A DNA stretch of 64,000 bases from Glossina fuscipes (GCF_014805625.2 NW_023998423.1:2265903-2329902); one strand, 5' to 3'. Counted from the stretch's first letter, positions 37,415-49,221 are shown. The notes: generated by a model from the letters alone, not told the origin. Made by a program: numbers and translations.

Positions 37415-39350
37415 ACTTTAAAATAGCACGAGCTTCTTGTACCGGCAAATAATATAATTAGCCCGAAGAAATGATTTACGGATAAAAAAAAAAAATTTTG
37501 GAAAAAAAAATACTTTAAAATTCTTACTTCTCTCGCTCCGTTTGGAATTTAATAAATTTGCCTTTTTAGCTCTTGTTTACATAGACGCACACTTAGATAT
37601 TTTCAGTAATTTTCCAAAAATTTATTTTTAATATTTTTAAAAAAAAAAAAACTTCCAAAAAGTTTTGATGGAAAGAGAAGAAAAATAAGATGAACACTAC
37701 TACTACTACTATTTTGACAAATGGCCAAATCCCACTTTCCGCTTAAATAATTATTGCAATATTAAATTATTACAAACACACATTCTAAAGTTCTAAATAT
37801 AAAATTTCATTAAAATTAAATTAAAAAAGAAAACTGACAAAATTATATAAAAACGAACCTGCTCCACTCTTTATTACGCTAATTGACTTGAGAAAAAATT
37901 CCGAATTATATAATTAACAATAGATTTACACGACATTTTAAAATTTCAATAAATAACGAGAAAATGGTTCAAAAAATTCTTAATTCAAATTGTAGAACCG
38001 TAATTTCATCCAACATAATGTAATTTAATTGAATATTAAAACAAAATTATAACGAAATGAAATTCAAACAAAAAAATAATAAAATAAACAAATAAAGCGA
38101 AAACAACAGCTAATCGCGAAGATTGAAATGAAGTTTTAATTTAAAATTTAGCGGATAGCAAGGGCGTTTTATATACAGCCTAGCCGTTACCGTTACAGTT
38201 TTCCCTTTTGGAGAAGAATTGCTTCGTGCAAGAGAAGTCAATCTGTGCCCGTCCCTTTTTGCCAATCTCATGAAGCGGAAGAAATTCTCCATGGAGATAA
38301 TCGTAAGCAATGACATTTGAATTTAAAAGGATTGAGGTTGGATTTGCAAAATTTTCATAAAAAACTACACTGTAGCAAGCATAATAATATACTTGAGCCA
38401 ACAAATGCAAAAATTTAAAAACGGAAAATTAACAGTACGGAAGTTGCGGATTTGGCCATTCATTGTGGGCGACGCAATGAAAACGTTTGACCTTCAAATG
38501 TGTACTAGAAAAAAAATGAAAAAATAAAATAACGAAAAAAAATCTACATTACTACTATCCACACTATTCGCATGTTAATCCTAATCTGATTTCATTTCGC
38601 AGCATTCGCAAAAATCGAATCGAAATGCGGCAAGGGCGTACCATTGCAACAAATTAATGGATCATTACAAAATCTACTCCCCCTGAAAGCCAAAACTTCT
38701 CTAATATTCGACATTTAGTCTTCGGAACATCTAACCATATGGATATCTTGAAAATACCTAACGAACTTAAACCTGCTAAACTAATCGTCTAATTTACTTT
38801 AAAAACAAAAAGAAGAAGACCCGATAGCTAAGTGGCTACTGCCCACCCCTTTCCCCCTCTCAATAATCTTAGAATTTATTCCTTTGGTTTAAATAAATTG
38901 CAATAATAGTAACAAGTCCGCAAAAATGTTCATTGTAGAAGCGCATCAATTGTGCCGGCTGTTTTGACTATTGCGACATATCAAAGTGGAAAAAGTTGGG
39001 AAGAACAATAATATTAGCACTTTTCAATTGTTTGTAAAGCAGTAAATTCGCTAAGTTATGAATTGTGAAAGTAAAAAAAGCAGAACTCATTGGGTAGCTT
39101 TTATTAATCAATCAACTTCCTCTGGGACGACTTTCTCGAAATATGAAATGTAATAAAAATTAGTATAATGAAATATTATTAGAGGAATTATTTTCAGCTG
39201 TTTTTTGTTTTTATTTGTGTGTTGTGTCTATCGATAATCGATAACAGGTGAAGAAAAATCGCAACCTTTTGCAAAATAAATAGGAAAAAGTCTTCACTGT
39301 GCAACCACTCAAAGATTCTAGGATAGGAAAAGTGCTCTCGTTTTCAAAAT
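37415..39350 (+). other. NAT1 3' UTR and intergenic DNA
   Basis: AATAAA at 37,551-37,556 is a likely NAT1 polyadenylation signal. Further on the sequence is AT-rich. A minus-strand frame at 38,180-38,410 (HGEFLPLHEIGKKGRAQIDF) looks faintly protein-like but has no start, splice partner or known relative. Confidence 0.45.
39229..39243. promoter_or_regulatory. DRE-type promoter element of PSMG4
   Basis: TATCGATA at 39,229-39,236 is a perfect DRE, bound in Drosophila by DREF at housekeeping promoters. An overlapping ATCGATA follows at 39,237-39,243. It lies about 110-120 bases upstream of the ATG, where a core promoter is expected. Confidence 0.65.
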
Positions 39351-39704
39351 ATGGAAAAATTTACCTCAAATAACGGACTATTAACAGTGGGAGAAAGCAA
39401 ATATATGTTGCGTGTCTTAAAAATGAATGGTTCCACTATGCTCTTCATAAGTAATGTTGAACCGGAATGTCTCGATGAAATAGCAGTAGCAATGGAAATG
39501 CCACAGGATAAAAAGATTTTGGGTACTACAATATTTGGAACGAGTTCGTTATCGGATTCTCAATTTCTAGCTGAAAGATTAAGCAAACGTTTCATGCGTC
39601 AATTTTTTGTAAGTTTAAATGTTAGCACGGATCGTATGCTAACACCGCTATTCCAAGAGCAACTGACAATATACATAAACCAACTTTTAAATGATTTTAT
39701 ATAG
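39351..39704 (+). CDS. Proteasome assembly chaperone 4 (PSMG4/PAC4)
   Basis: A single-exon frame of 117 residues, close to the 123 of human PSMG4. The similarity covers most of the protein: MLRVLKMNGSTMLFISN and LDEIAVAMEM in the first half, then ILGTTIFGTSSLSDS, AERLSKRFMRQFFVSLNVS and a C-terminal helix. These match the family pattern of a short beta sheet, a variable loop and AQRLARKT-like helix. PAC3-PAC4 heterodimers help place alpha subunits during assembly of the 20S proteasome alpha ring in the cytoplasm. The start is the first ATG after the DRE promoter. AATAAA follows the stop at 39,743-39,748. The family is poorly conserved in sequence, so assignment rests on aligned pattern, not on a search. 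Confidence 0.82.
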   Translation: MEKFTSNNGLLTVGESKYMLRVLKMNGSTMLFISNVEPECLDEIAVAMEMPQDKKILGTTIFGTSSLSDSQFLAERLSKRFMRQFFVSLNVSTDRMLTPLFQEQLTIYINQLLNDFI

Positions 39705-41293
39705 TAGTAGTGTTGTAGTGACATTCGAATATCGTTCAATACAATAAAACAGAGTAATTTATATGCATTGCGCTTGAGTTCGTATTCATATTGATGTGTG
39801 TAGTTTTAATTTTGAAATAGCTGGACGGACTCGCACACATCAGGAACACGTACTTTCCGGGGCGGACCGATTTATCCTTGAGTAAAGATGTTCAATATAG
39901 GCGAGAACAATAAATCTCCAATCCGGTATTGGCCGTATCAAGTTGCAAATAAGATCATCCTTAAATAAAAACGCTCGATTAAAGTAGCGGAGGGTATAAG
40001 AACTCAATTCCTAATTGCTCCTTAAGCAATACAAACAATGGGCCGCTAAACATAACATAACGCTGCTATTATTAATAAGTTTTTGATGTATTTTTAAATG
40101 CGAAATAAAGTCAAACCGAATTGAAAATGCCACACGTTAAGATTATGAAAATAATGTAAAAAAATAATGTAAGCGTTGTTGTACTACAGCGCACCGTGGA
40201 GGGTCAACATCGTGATGTAAGTACCTATTTTTACTCATTGCTCTGTTGACTAATAGTAAGTAAGTAATTAGGAAGAGTTTCTGTAAAGACTTCTGTTTGT
40301 ATGCCTACGACTGGTTGCTGGACCCCCACGATCTTTGTTCTTCCTTTGGCTGCAGTGATTGCTGCAATGTCATGTCGATATAATGAGTTTAGTCATCTAC
40401 TTTTAAAGCTGGAATACTGTTGGCATAATCATTGTTACACGAATTACGAAAGTTGGTATTTTCGCGAAATTTTAATTAAAATGTTTGAAAAAGTATTTGT
40501 TTATAAATCGTGATTGGTATGTGCATATATCTGTTTTCGATTCTTCAAACGCATACAAACAATAAAAAAATAAAACAGATCGATTTGCTTGTAGAAAAAA
40601 ATATTTCTAATGGTAGTCGTAGTAAAACATGATTGAACCAATTTTTCCTTTTGGTTTGATTCCTTTTACCATAGCAGGGAATACATCACTGATCTCGAAA
40701 AAAAAAAGATTTGATACTTTGTATAAATATTTTGATTGAATCGTTTTTTTTAATGCTTATCTCCTTCTATAATTACTCTGTTAATACAATAAATGTGTGT
40801 ATTGCTCAAAAAAAAGAAAAAAAAAAGTCAGCTTTTATTGCTGCTTTGTATAAGCTTTGGGGGGCAACTGATAACATATATGGTATACTTTTTATTATGT
40901 TTTGTCCGTTAGACTTTGTATTCACAAAAAATGCGAAAGCGACAAGTAAGCGAAGAACTGAACATTCCATATCTGCTGGGAAAAGTTTAAATAAATTTTA
41001 ACACTACCTTTTTCTTTTTTTTGTTTTTGGAAATTTGATTGTTAGAAAATGTTTCGCGTAACGAGTGTTGAACGCTTCCCAAATATAGTGAGAGAGATTA
41101 CATTCATGTTTGCATGTGATGTTGTCGCTCCAACTGCTTCAAGTGCTCTTACGCTTAAATATCTCTAGAATAGGAAAAACGGTGAATGGCTCCAGAACAA
41201 ATATCAAATATCAGTTTAATATACTTGCTTTTATTCCCCAAGTGAGTTAAAAGAACTACAATTATCGAACTTTGTTAGACGGAGACAAAATAA
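39705..41293. other. Intergenic DNA
   Basis: AATAAA at 39,743-39,748 ends PSMG4. Otherwise no gene was recognised. A minus-strand frame near 40.24-40.41 kb (ITAAKGRTKIVGVQQPVVG) is protein-like over about 50 codons but has no start or relatives known to me. Confidence 0.4.
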
Positions 41294-41537
41294 TTAAGTG
41301 AATGGTGATTTGTCAGGCCAATCGTTTGCCAGCTCTATTTCTGCGGAAGGAATCTTTGCTTGCAGTAGTAGCAACTTTTTATACTCATCTGTACTGAAAA
41401 GAAAAGAAAATTATACAACTAGATCCTGCACATATTGTGCTAAAGATATATTTGGCAGATTCACAATACAACGTACACACGCGCACTTACAAACACACGG
41501 ACGCACGTACTTCTCGCAGATCTCTTAAGCTTGCCAT
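41294..41537 (-). CDS. Possible small two-exon gene, 48 residues, unknown
   Basis: Exon 1 (41,537-41,491) starts at ATG in a GAGGACATGG context and ends at a strong donor, TTT|GTAAGTGCG. Exon 2 (41,393-41,294) follows a classical acceptor with a long pyrimidine run (TTTTCTTTTCTTTTCAG). The phases join exactly and give MASLRDLREVRASVC, then FTDEYKKLLLLQAKIPSAEI, then ELANDWPDKSPFT and stop. AATAAA lies on the minus strand at 41,235-41,230, about 60 bases downstream. Start context, splice sites, phase and poly-A signal agree, which is hard to get by chance. No membrane segment or known domain is visible and I do not recognise the protein. It might also be the 3' end of a longer gene or a relic. 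Confidence 0.45.
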
Positions 41538-41739
41538 GTCCTCGATTGCGATTAAGTTCAGAGTAAGTTTAATTATGATTGCCAATCCTTCTCACCGCCT
41601 ATTTGTTGTTGTTATGATTACGATGGTAAAGAGAAAAAAAATAAAAAAAACTGATATGCCATTTAGAAAGTCCAGCGAATTTTGTCGAGAAATTTTGAAA
41701 ATTGCAATTTTTTCTCGTTATGATGATGTTTCAAAATTG

Positions 41740-41985
41740 GGCGTTATCTGGAGGATAGTCGAAAGAGTGGACCGATAGAAACCATTTTCAAAAGTATTCG
41801 TGCTTGGATCAAAGCACATTAGCGTGGACAGACGTCGGAGGGCCAGACAGGCTTAGATCGACTCAGACAATGATTATGAATCGATCGGTATAATAAAAGC
41901 CAGTCGAACTTAAGTCATTCCGCGTGCTGCATACGTCTTTACAACTTAATATATACACTGTACCACAAGTGGTGTAGGGTGTAAA
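41740..41985 (+). repeat. Dispersed repeat, family B, second copy
   Basis: It shares with 741-925 the order ACCGAT...ACCATTTTCAAAAGTATTCG, GTGGACAGACG, GCTTAGATCGACTCAGA, ATCGGTATAATA. It ends in a palindromic TGTACCACAAGTGGTGTAGG. Confidence 0.6.
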
Positions 41986-44078
41986 AGTGGAAAGAAATTG
42001 GAATCCTGTCCTTGGTAATCTGAAAATCCTACTTTTCCACATAATATCTAGTTATATCCCTTTGCCGCTCGTCGTCTGTTGTTGGAGAGCTCGAGATTAT
42101 CGAAATTTAGACAAAAAGTTCGAAGGTGACGTATATACACGCTTAGTTAAAGGTCTCTAAATTTGGCTTATAAATTTGCACGATTTACAGACAGAGCCGT
42201 TGCAACGGGTAAAAAGAACTTAGGCGGAATTCGTCGCACATATTAATGTAAAACTTGAATTTTTTAATTATCAGAGCCATATAAGAATTCAACACATAGA
42301 TGGCTCCGATCGGCCAAGTAAGCCGCCTATGGTTTAGGAAATTCTTTCCAATTCTTATATTCACCGTTGAACCATGAGTGATTAGTAATATTTTGGCAAG
42401 ACATATCTAAAGGATTCTATAAAATAAGGAAATGTTTACATAGTTTGGAGTCGGTTTAATCCTGGCCATCCGACAGCAAAAACTGAAGTATATGCATAAC
42501 AATTTTTAACTCCTCTTCTTTCAAATCAAACGTAAAAGTGAATGAAATGCACACCCAACCACACTTACAATTGTATGATTGGTATCAAAGTTATTTATAA
42601 AGAAAGTAAAATCTTGCACAAATCAATCAGCAAATCCACATTTAAATCTTAATTTGTCATTTTGTTTATTTATTTCGTATTTTTAAAAATATAATTCAAA
42701 CTTAATAATATTTTTAAAAATGTAGTTAAAACTACACAAAATGCCTACAAAAATTTCATTCATTAAAAAACTCGTCTTGCCCTTGTTGCTGAGAATTTCT
42801 TATGCTTAAAAGATCTTTAAACGGCCCACATTATTCGGTGCAGTCTCGCAAAGATGACTGCAGATAAATTTTATTTTTGCCTTTCTCATGTAACTTATTT
42901 AAATCAATCTTGAAATTTGCGAGAGGATGACGAGTGAGTAATAGAAGACACAATACGCAAAAAATATGCAGCCAGGCTGTGATTGGCAGCAGAGGATTCC
43001 TTCCAAGTACCGATCGATATGTAGAAACCAGTTACGAGGCGTACATCGCTTTTTCGGAGTTCCAACAGCTTGTGTGCCATGCCGGGGGATTTAATAAATT
43101 TTTTAATTAATAATCATCGTCTATAGCTAGAGAAACGCGTCGGACCTTATTTTGGGAAATCGATCGACGAACAGTAAGAAATATTTCGATTAATTTTCGA
43201 AAGTATCCCAAGTGATTCACTAGAGAATTCCATTGCAAAGCTAGCGTAAAAAATTCGACTAAAAAATTTGAAAATTATTGGAGTTTCGAAAAAAGCACAA
43301 TTTCGATTTTCAAATGTGCCAAGGACATGTTATAATATTATGATAAATTTTTTATTATTTTTTTATCAGGTCACAAGGATCATAAAAACACTTTTCTATG
43401 TACAAATATTCTTTTTCGCTCTTTTTGCTTGGCCATTTGATGTTCGTAAGTACACTTTACAGAAGAATCGCTCGTTTCACACCCACTGTTGTGAAACGAT
43501 GGAGAAGGACGGCAACAAGATTTATAAGGGCCGTTTCCAAAATGCCAGTTTCGAGAAAAACGTAAATTTTCAAAGAATATATATATATGTGTTCAAAAGC
43601 TCAATTTTCTGATCATTTAAAGATCTGCCACGCCCATAATTGTCCCTTTATGTCATTCCTATTCCTAATTATTTAAAGGACCATATATAGCAAAACTTGG
43701 AGTGGCCTTATCCCTCGAATATTCTTCGAGAAGAGAATACGTATTCCTTAAAACCGCTGTTATGTTTGTCAGGAAGAAAAAGTTGTGGCAGAAATAGCTT
43801 TGATAAGCCATTTTATAAAACCTAACAGCCAAAAAAAACTTTGTTTCCTATGAATAGAGTCTTGGATATCATCCATCTCCAATCCAATTATTGCAGCGAA
43901 CTGTAGCTATCACAAATTTTGCTGCTGTTTTTGCTGATCTATGATTTGCCACGAAATAAAAGGGAAATAATAAACTAAGTAAAAAGAACAAAAGGAAAAA
44001 AAAATTTAATTACGATCGCAAAATTAATTATTATCACGTCAGTACTATTGCGTTTTTAAACCACGGCTGAGCCAAAAA

Positions 44079-44478
44079 NNNNNNNNNNNNNNNNNNNNNN
44101 NNNNNNNNNNNNNNNNNNNNNNNNNNNNNNNNNNNNNNNNNNNNNNNNNNNNNNNNNNNNNNNNNNNNNNNNNNNNNNNNNNNNNNNNNNNNNNNNNNNN
44201 NNNNNNNNNNNNNNNNNNNNNNNNNNNNNNNNNNNNNNNNNNNNNNNNNNNNNNNNNNNNNNNNNNNNNNNNNNNNNNNNNNNNNNNNNNNNNNNNNNNN
44301 NNNNNNNNNNNNNNNNNNNNNNNNNNNNNNNNNNNNNNNNNNNNNNNNNNNNNNNNNNNNNNNNNNNNNNNNNNNNNNNNNNNNNNNNNNNNNNNNNNNN
44401 NNNNNNNNNNNNNNNNNNNNNNNNNNNNNNNNNNNNNNNNNNNNNNNNNNNNNNNNNNNNNNNNNNNNNNNNNNNNNN
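44079..44478. other. Assembly gap (400 N)
   Basis: Exactly 400 unknown bases. Frames drawn across it are meaningless. Confidence 0.99.
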
Positions 44479-44790
44479 AAAAAAAACAAAAAAACAACCT
44501 TTTATATATGATTATTTATATTTAAAGTCACGTCAAAAGTATTTTGTCTTACTCATGCCAATAATATATAACATTTGCAAACACATCAGATTTATTCATT
44601 ACAATATTTTCTAATTAATTGCAAACAGATATAATAAATGACGATTTCTATTAAAAAAAAAAAAAAAAAATTGAAAAAAAAGGCGCATAGTCTGAAAAAA
44701 TAAATTATATAATCTAGTTTCCGTCAGTTTGTAAAGCGGTCAAATGGTTCAGATTTAAAATAATCATACATTGTATTTAGGCATAATGTA

Positions 44791-45466
44791 TTAGGTAGTC
44801 CGGAAATTTTTCGCGGCTTTTCGCTATGCAATAAAAGAATTTCTTATTTATATGAGGTTCAAAACTCAAGATTAGGTTTTGAGTTGATCAGCTTCAATCA
44901 TAACCTTTAGTTGGTCGTCATCAATGGTATGCGACCTACCAGAAGGCGGTAAAGCTACGCGCGGCAAATTATTTCCAGAACGAAATTTCGCAAACCAATT
45001 TTAGCAAGTGTGTTCTGCTGCAGCATTAGTTCCATACGCAGCACATTGTCCTCATAGTTATGTATTTTTACAGCATTTTTACCTTTTTTGAAATAAAGCA
45101 TCAGTTTCATTGCACATGTCCCACCCATATCTCAGCGCTCGACAACATCGACCTCTTTGAAGGTTTATTTACTTATTGTATTAAAAATATGAATTTAAAG
45201 GCGGGCGGATAACTTGGATCCTATGCAAGCCTATGTTGAAAGCTCTACCGTATTTGACATTTGAAAACGCGATCATTGAGTTATTACTCGCGGTTCCTTG
45301 CCTACTCATCCACTCACCCCTTTAAAAGTATGTTACAAAATAAACATAACTCTGACCTACATAACTGTATATACCTTTGATCCATATTACATATGGCTAG
45401 GTACCTGTATAAAGTTACTTTAACCTGGTGTCGGGAAAAAACGCACGAAATTTCCGGACTATCTAA
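44791..45466 (-). mobile_element. Deleted mariner-family transposon with TIRs
   Basis: The left end reads TTAGGTAGTCCGGAAATTTT. The right end, reverse complemented, reads TTAGATAGTCCGGAAATTTC. TA dinucleotides at 44,789-44,790 and 45,467-45,468 are the expected target-site duplication. Inside, the minus strand encodes the mariner transposase helix-turn-helix and following linker: NWFAKFRSGN, SGRSHTIDDDQLKVMIEAD (about 44.88-45.00 kb), with frameshifts and stops before it. The element is only 676 bases, against about 1.3 kb for an intact one, and the catalytic domain is gone. It therefore cannot move by itself. Confidence 0.85.
45163..45327 (-). repeat. tRNA-derived SINE, copy 4, nested in the mariner
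   Basis: On the minus strand: GGGTGAGTGGATGAGTAGGC (box A-like), AACTCAATGATCGCG, CCAAGTTATCCGCCCGCC, then an AATAAGTAAATAAA tail. It matches copies 2 and 3 in order. It lies within the TIRs of the mariner and so inserted after it. Confidence 0.75.
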
Positions 45467-45565
45467 TAATAATAAATATGTATATATGCATGTATGTATT
45501 TGATTGTATTTGTGGAACGGGACACGTTTACAGATTTATATTTCTACGCATATTCTTATTATTAT

Positions 45566-45600
<35 letters not shown>

Positions 45601-46518
45601 GGAGGCTGCAGCTCATCGCAAAAAAAAAAATAAATAAATAAATAAATATATATTGAGGAGGCCAGACAGATTAACTCAACGCCCGAAGTTTTCACTAAGC
45701 GACTGTTATCTACGGTTATAAAAATTGAAATGTGTATGTGTACGTATGTCTCTACGCATGTGTATGTAAGTTTGTAAGTTAATTTATGGTTAAATGAAAC
45801 AGTCACTCTTAGACTTTGCACTTAAATCGGACACTTTAGTAGAGCAGAAGGCACGCAAAGAAAAAAGAAGAAAGAAAACGTTATAAACCCAACTTTATTA
45901 ATAAGACTGGCAGCAGACATCCAAAGTCCGTAGTAAACAGATATTTGAATGGAGCATAAATTTCTATTATCTCTCAAACATTACTTTACTTAAATAGAAT
46001 AGCAATCTGCCAATAAAACTTGTATGAGATTAAATAAAAAAATAAAAATAAAAAAAAAAAATGAAAAACCAGAAGAATTCTCATAAGCAATTTGCGCTCT
46101 TTACGAAAAGTTTAACTTTTATCTATAACTTTTTTTATTCACGCACTTATATAGGTGTTCATATATGTTTATAGAAGATCAGCCGGAACCGCGATACCAA
46201 CTTAGCGCAATTATTATTGTTATTATAACAGTATTTTAAGGAACACATGCATATAGGTACGTACGTGTGTGCACATTTTAAAGGGCCCCCTAGACCGTTA
46301 TTCCCCCTTGCCTGTCAGCCTCAGTGTGATAAGGAAGAACCAAGCGTTATCTCTCAATTCGCATTCAATATTAAGACTAATGACGAATACCCCAACTGTT
46401 TAGTTGTTCAAAATACTTGCTTTCGTAAACATAACAGAAATTGTTTTATTAAATTCTTTCCACAAATATATATATATTAAAAATTCTTTAAATAAATATA
46501 ATTTAAATTGGAATAAAA
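45467..46518. other. Intergenic DNA upstream of sugarbabe
   Basis: A (TA)n array at about 45,570-45,600 and an A/AAAT-rich tract at about 46,037-46,062. No other gene. The sugarbabe promoter is presumably here but no core element could be assigned. Confidence 0.4.
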
Positions 46519-47826
46519 ATGAATTGTAACGTAGAATATTGTAGTAAAGATTATTTTCAAAGCTATTTGCCGGTAACACCGCCAACCTACTATGATAATC
46601 ATTGGCCGGAAGTGTTTTATGAGGCCGCATCCAGTCAACAAGATATACCGTTATATTGTTGTTTACAATATAGTGAACAAATGCAGCAACAACAATCAAG
46701 ATTTCCCACACCACCCATAACACCGCCACGTACTTTAGCGGCTAATGAATTATTGGTAACACCGCAACAACAGCAGCAACAACAATTGCGCACACAATCG
46801 GTTATTATGAAAATCGGTCATAATCAAAGTCCACCACAACACATACCAGCGGAATTACCCTATAACGTTTGCTTATCGGAGGAGCTAACAAAAATTACAA
46901 GTCACGAAAACCCCAGCAGCGGTACATCATCACCGAGTCAAAGTAGCAATGATTTTGCATGCGATTGGCTAGATTGTGGAAGGTAATGGAAACGCTTCAT
47001 TGTTTTCCTTTTTTTGTCTTTTCTAAAATGTGTACCTTTGCATAGATCCTTTGATAGCTTGGAATCTCTGGCTGGCCATGTCACACAAATTCATGCTGTG
47101 GCATCATTAAGCGATGGTCTGTATTATTGTCGCTGGCTAGGCTGTCAGAGAAGCGAACGCGGCTTTAATGCTCGCTACAAAATGTTAGTTCATGTGCGCA
47201 CTCATACCAAAGAGAAACCGCATCAATGTCATTTATGTGAGAAGCGATTTTCGCGAGCCGAAAACCTTAAAATCCATATACGTTCACATTCGGGCGAGAA
47301 GCCGTACGTATGTGCACACGAGGGTTGTAGCAAAGCGTATTCGAATTCTTCTGATCGTTTCAAGCACACACGCACACATTCTATGGAAAAGCCTTATATG
47401 TGCAAAGTACCTGGTTGCCAGAAACGTTACACCGATCCTTCATCGTTACGTAAACATGTGAAAACATTTAGGCATTCGATACAAATAATGAAATCATCTA
47501 TAGAAACATCAAAGTCCAAAGATTCTGATTATATTAAGCATCGAGAACATATGAAGCCGTCTGCATACAAGTCATTCATAGGAATGTCTTCGAATTCAAT
47601 ACGTCGCCCTTCGCATGCACAAGACTCCTTTTGCTTGGCCATGGAAGAAATGTGCCACATTAAAGGCAAAGACATTGACAGTTATTGGTTAAGAGATGAA
47701 GTTGATGGCCCTACGCAACTTTACTCCGATAGCTTTAGCAGTACACTGCACCAAGAAGTTGAATTATCAATGGAATTGGATTTAAGTGGTGAAAAACCTT
47801 TAGATTTAAGAATTAAACGAGCATAG
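46519..47826 (+). CDS. sug: Sugarbabe-type GLI/GLIS zinc-finger transcription factor
   Basis: Two exons, 46,519-46,982 and 47,046-47,826, with a 63-base intron splitting an Arg codon, give 414 residues. The N-terminal third is disordered, with repeated TPP/ITPP motifs and polyglutamine. Five C2H2 fingers of the GLI/ZIC/GLIS type occupy about residues 148-297: [38 protein letters not shown] and CKVPGC, with EKPY-type linkers. The C-terminus ends [12 protein letters not shown], whose PLDLR resembles the PxDLS motif bound by the corepressor CtBP. Drosophila sugarbabe is a sugar-induced regulator of lipid and starvation genes, downstream of Mondo-Mlx. Lame duck is the other GLI-similar fly gene but is much longer. 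Position beside NAT1 favours sugarbabe. AATAAA lies at 47,910-47,915. Confidence 0.85.
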
Positions 47827-48052
47827 CAATGATATGCAAGACGTGGGATTACCTTCTATTTTATCAATCTTCTAGTCCGAGACTTTAGTCTTTTGTCTTT
47901 AAGGAACAGAATAAAGAGACTGTTTATTTTTTCTCAACACTAAGCCTCTGTTATATAAAAATAAAAAAAAAAAGAGTAGATTTATTACTTACAATCAGAT
48001 TCATAGTGTAACAACCGACAAGAGTAGTCACTCCTTTTTTTTTCTTCCAATC

Positions 48053-48058
48053 TTTATT
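48053..48058 (-). terminator. Polyadenylation signal kept by the XRCC2 relic
   Basis: AATAAA on the minus strand, about 45 bases beyond the relic's last stop codon. Confidence 0.4.
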
Positions 48059-48102
48059 AATCAACAGAATTTATGCCATTCTCATTTGTGAAGAACGTTC
48101 GA

Positions 48103-48668
48103 TTATTCACCGGCATCTTTGGTAACTTCAGCTTTAGTTTTTAAATGACAGGATTCACCTGTAAAGCAGGTTAAATTATGCTCTTGACATAATTGCTGGT
48201 TTGGTTACCTATTTTTTATAATAGGTGGACATAGGTTGCAAATGTTGATGGCAATTCTCCCAATAAAATCTATCCAAACCATCTGTAGCCAATAGGCCGA
48301 TATTACTGTTATTCCATATTAAACTTTCCAATTCGGTAAAGACAATTTCAAATTCTGATAAAGAGTAACAATTTAAGAGTGTAACCGACTCTAAAAATTG
48401 CAACTCGCAAAATCGATCACATCGAATTTGTGCGTTAAATCTATGAAAATAGTTCGCAATAGCTGCCTTCCGGCCAATTAGAAAGCACAGCACGAGCCAT
48501 TAGTTGGAAAAGCACTACACTTTGGCCGCTTCCATTTACTCCCGAAATTTCTACAAGACTTTTTGATTGCAAGCCATTATCGAGAAATAGCTCATGCCTA
48601 AAAATTTGCCTTTGCAGAAGTAGAACGCAAGGTGGAGTATCATGGTGTCTTCTCCTCCAAAAACAAAA
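48103..48668 (-). pseudogene. XRCC2 (RAD51 paralogue) pseudogene
   Basis: Three pieces of one RecA-fold protein remain, each in a different phase. First, 48,668-48,441 has no ATG before the ATPase core and reads SLVEISGVNGSGQSVVLFQL. This is a Walker A motif with Gln in place of the invariant Lys, and then it hits TAG. Second, 48,445-48,209 reads HRFNAQIRCDRFCELQF and ends IGLLATDGLDRFYWENC, equivalent to the Walker B strand LDSLSAFYW of human XRCC2, before a TAG. Third, about 48,198-48,103 reads NQQLCQEHNLTCFTGES, equivalent to the C-terminal AWQQLVKHRMFF region. The IDTD-like segment between the first two pieces and about 60 residues between the last two are missing. XRCC2 works with RAD51 in recombination repair. 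This copy cannot encode it. Sequencing error alone would not explain the deletions. Confidence 0.72.
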
Positions 48669-49221
48669 TTAAAACTACCTTTCTAACTTTTGCTATCCAA
48701 AATTGAATTGAATATTGTTTATTTATACGAACGTGCGCGAAAACTACAGCATATAATCGCGATCTTCTTCTTGCAACTATTTTGCCAAGCATCGTGAAAT
48801 GATAACTTTACTTTAAATGAACGTTTAAATTATACCAATTTAAAGGAATTTTTTATTAAAAATATCTAAGAAAAAAAAATTGTCATATTTTCAAATAAAA
48901 TTTATATGATTAAGTAATTTTCATATATATATAGGTTTTTATTTTAGACTTAAAGGAATGTTAATTGTGTATTAATTAAATTAACGAATATTATCACTGT
49001 TGTACACCATTAACAAAACAAAAATAAATATATATTCTGCTATTTTCTTCCCCACAAGTAAATTTTCAAACGGTGACTAAAAAGTAACAGAGTTCAGACT
49101 AATTTTAATATATTATTAATAGTGAAACTTTAATAGATCCTACACTAAAAAATAAACAATCTTCAATATTTAAACTTTTTCAAAGAATAGCGCGTTTGCT
49201 GTTTTTTTTTTTTTTAAATAA
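48669..49221. other. Intergenic DNA
   Basis: AT-rich sequence between the XRCC2 relic and the 3' end of the RNF34-like gene. No further feature was recognised. Confidence 0.4.

Larger units (their letters stand above)
41538..44790. other. Intergenic DNA with repeats and a gap
   Basis: A family B repeat lies at 41.66-41.99 kb, a 400-N gap at 44,079-44,478, and a CCACGCCCAT repeat fragment at about 43.62 kb. A frame at 43.27-43.61 kb covers SFHTHCCETMEKDGNKIYKG but all three plus frames look equally protein-like there, so no gene is called. Confidence 0.4.

Noticed and set aside
38180..38410. Minus-strand frame with HEIGKKGRAQIDF
   Set aside because: Somewhat protein-like, but no ATG, splice sites or recognisable relatives.
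43268..43612. 114-codon plus-strand frame with HTHCCETMEKDGNKIYKG
   Set aside because: Two other frames over the same bases look equally plausible and repeats flank it, so no gene can be supported.
44034..44497. Minus-strand frames of about 150 codons
   Set aside because: They consist of N-gap sequence.
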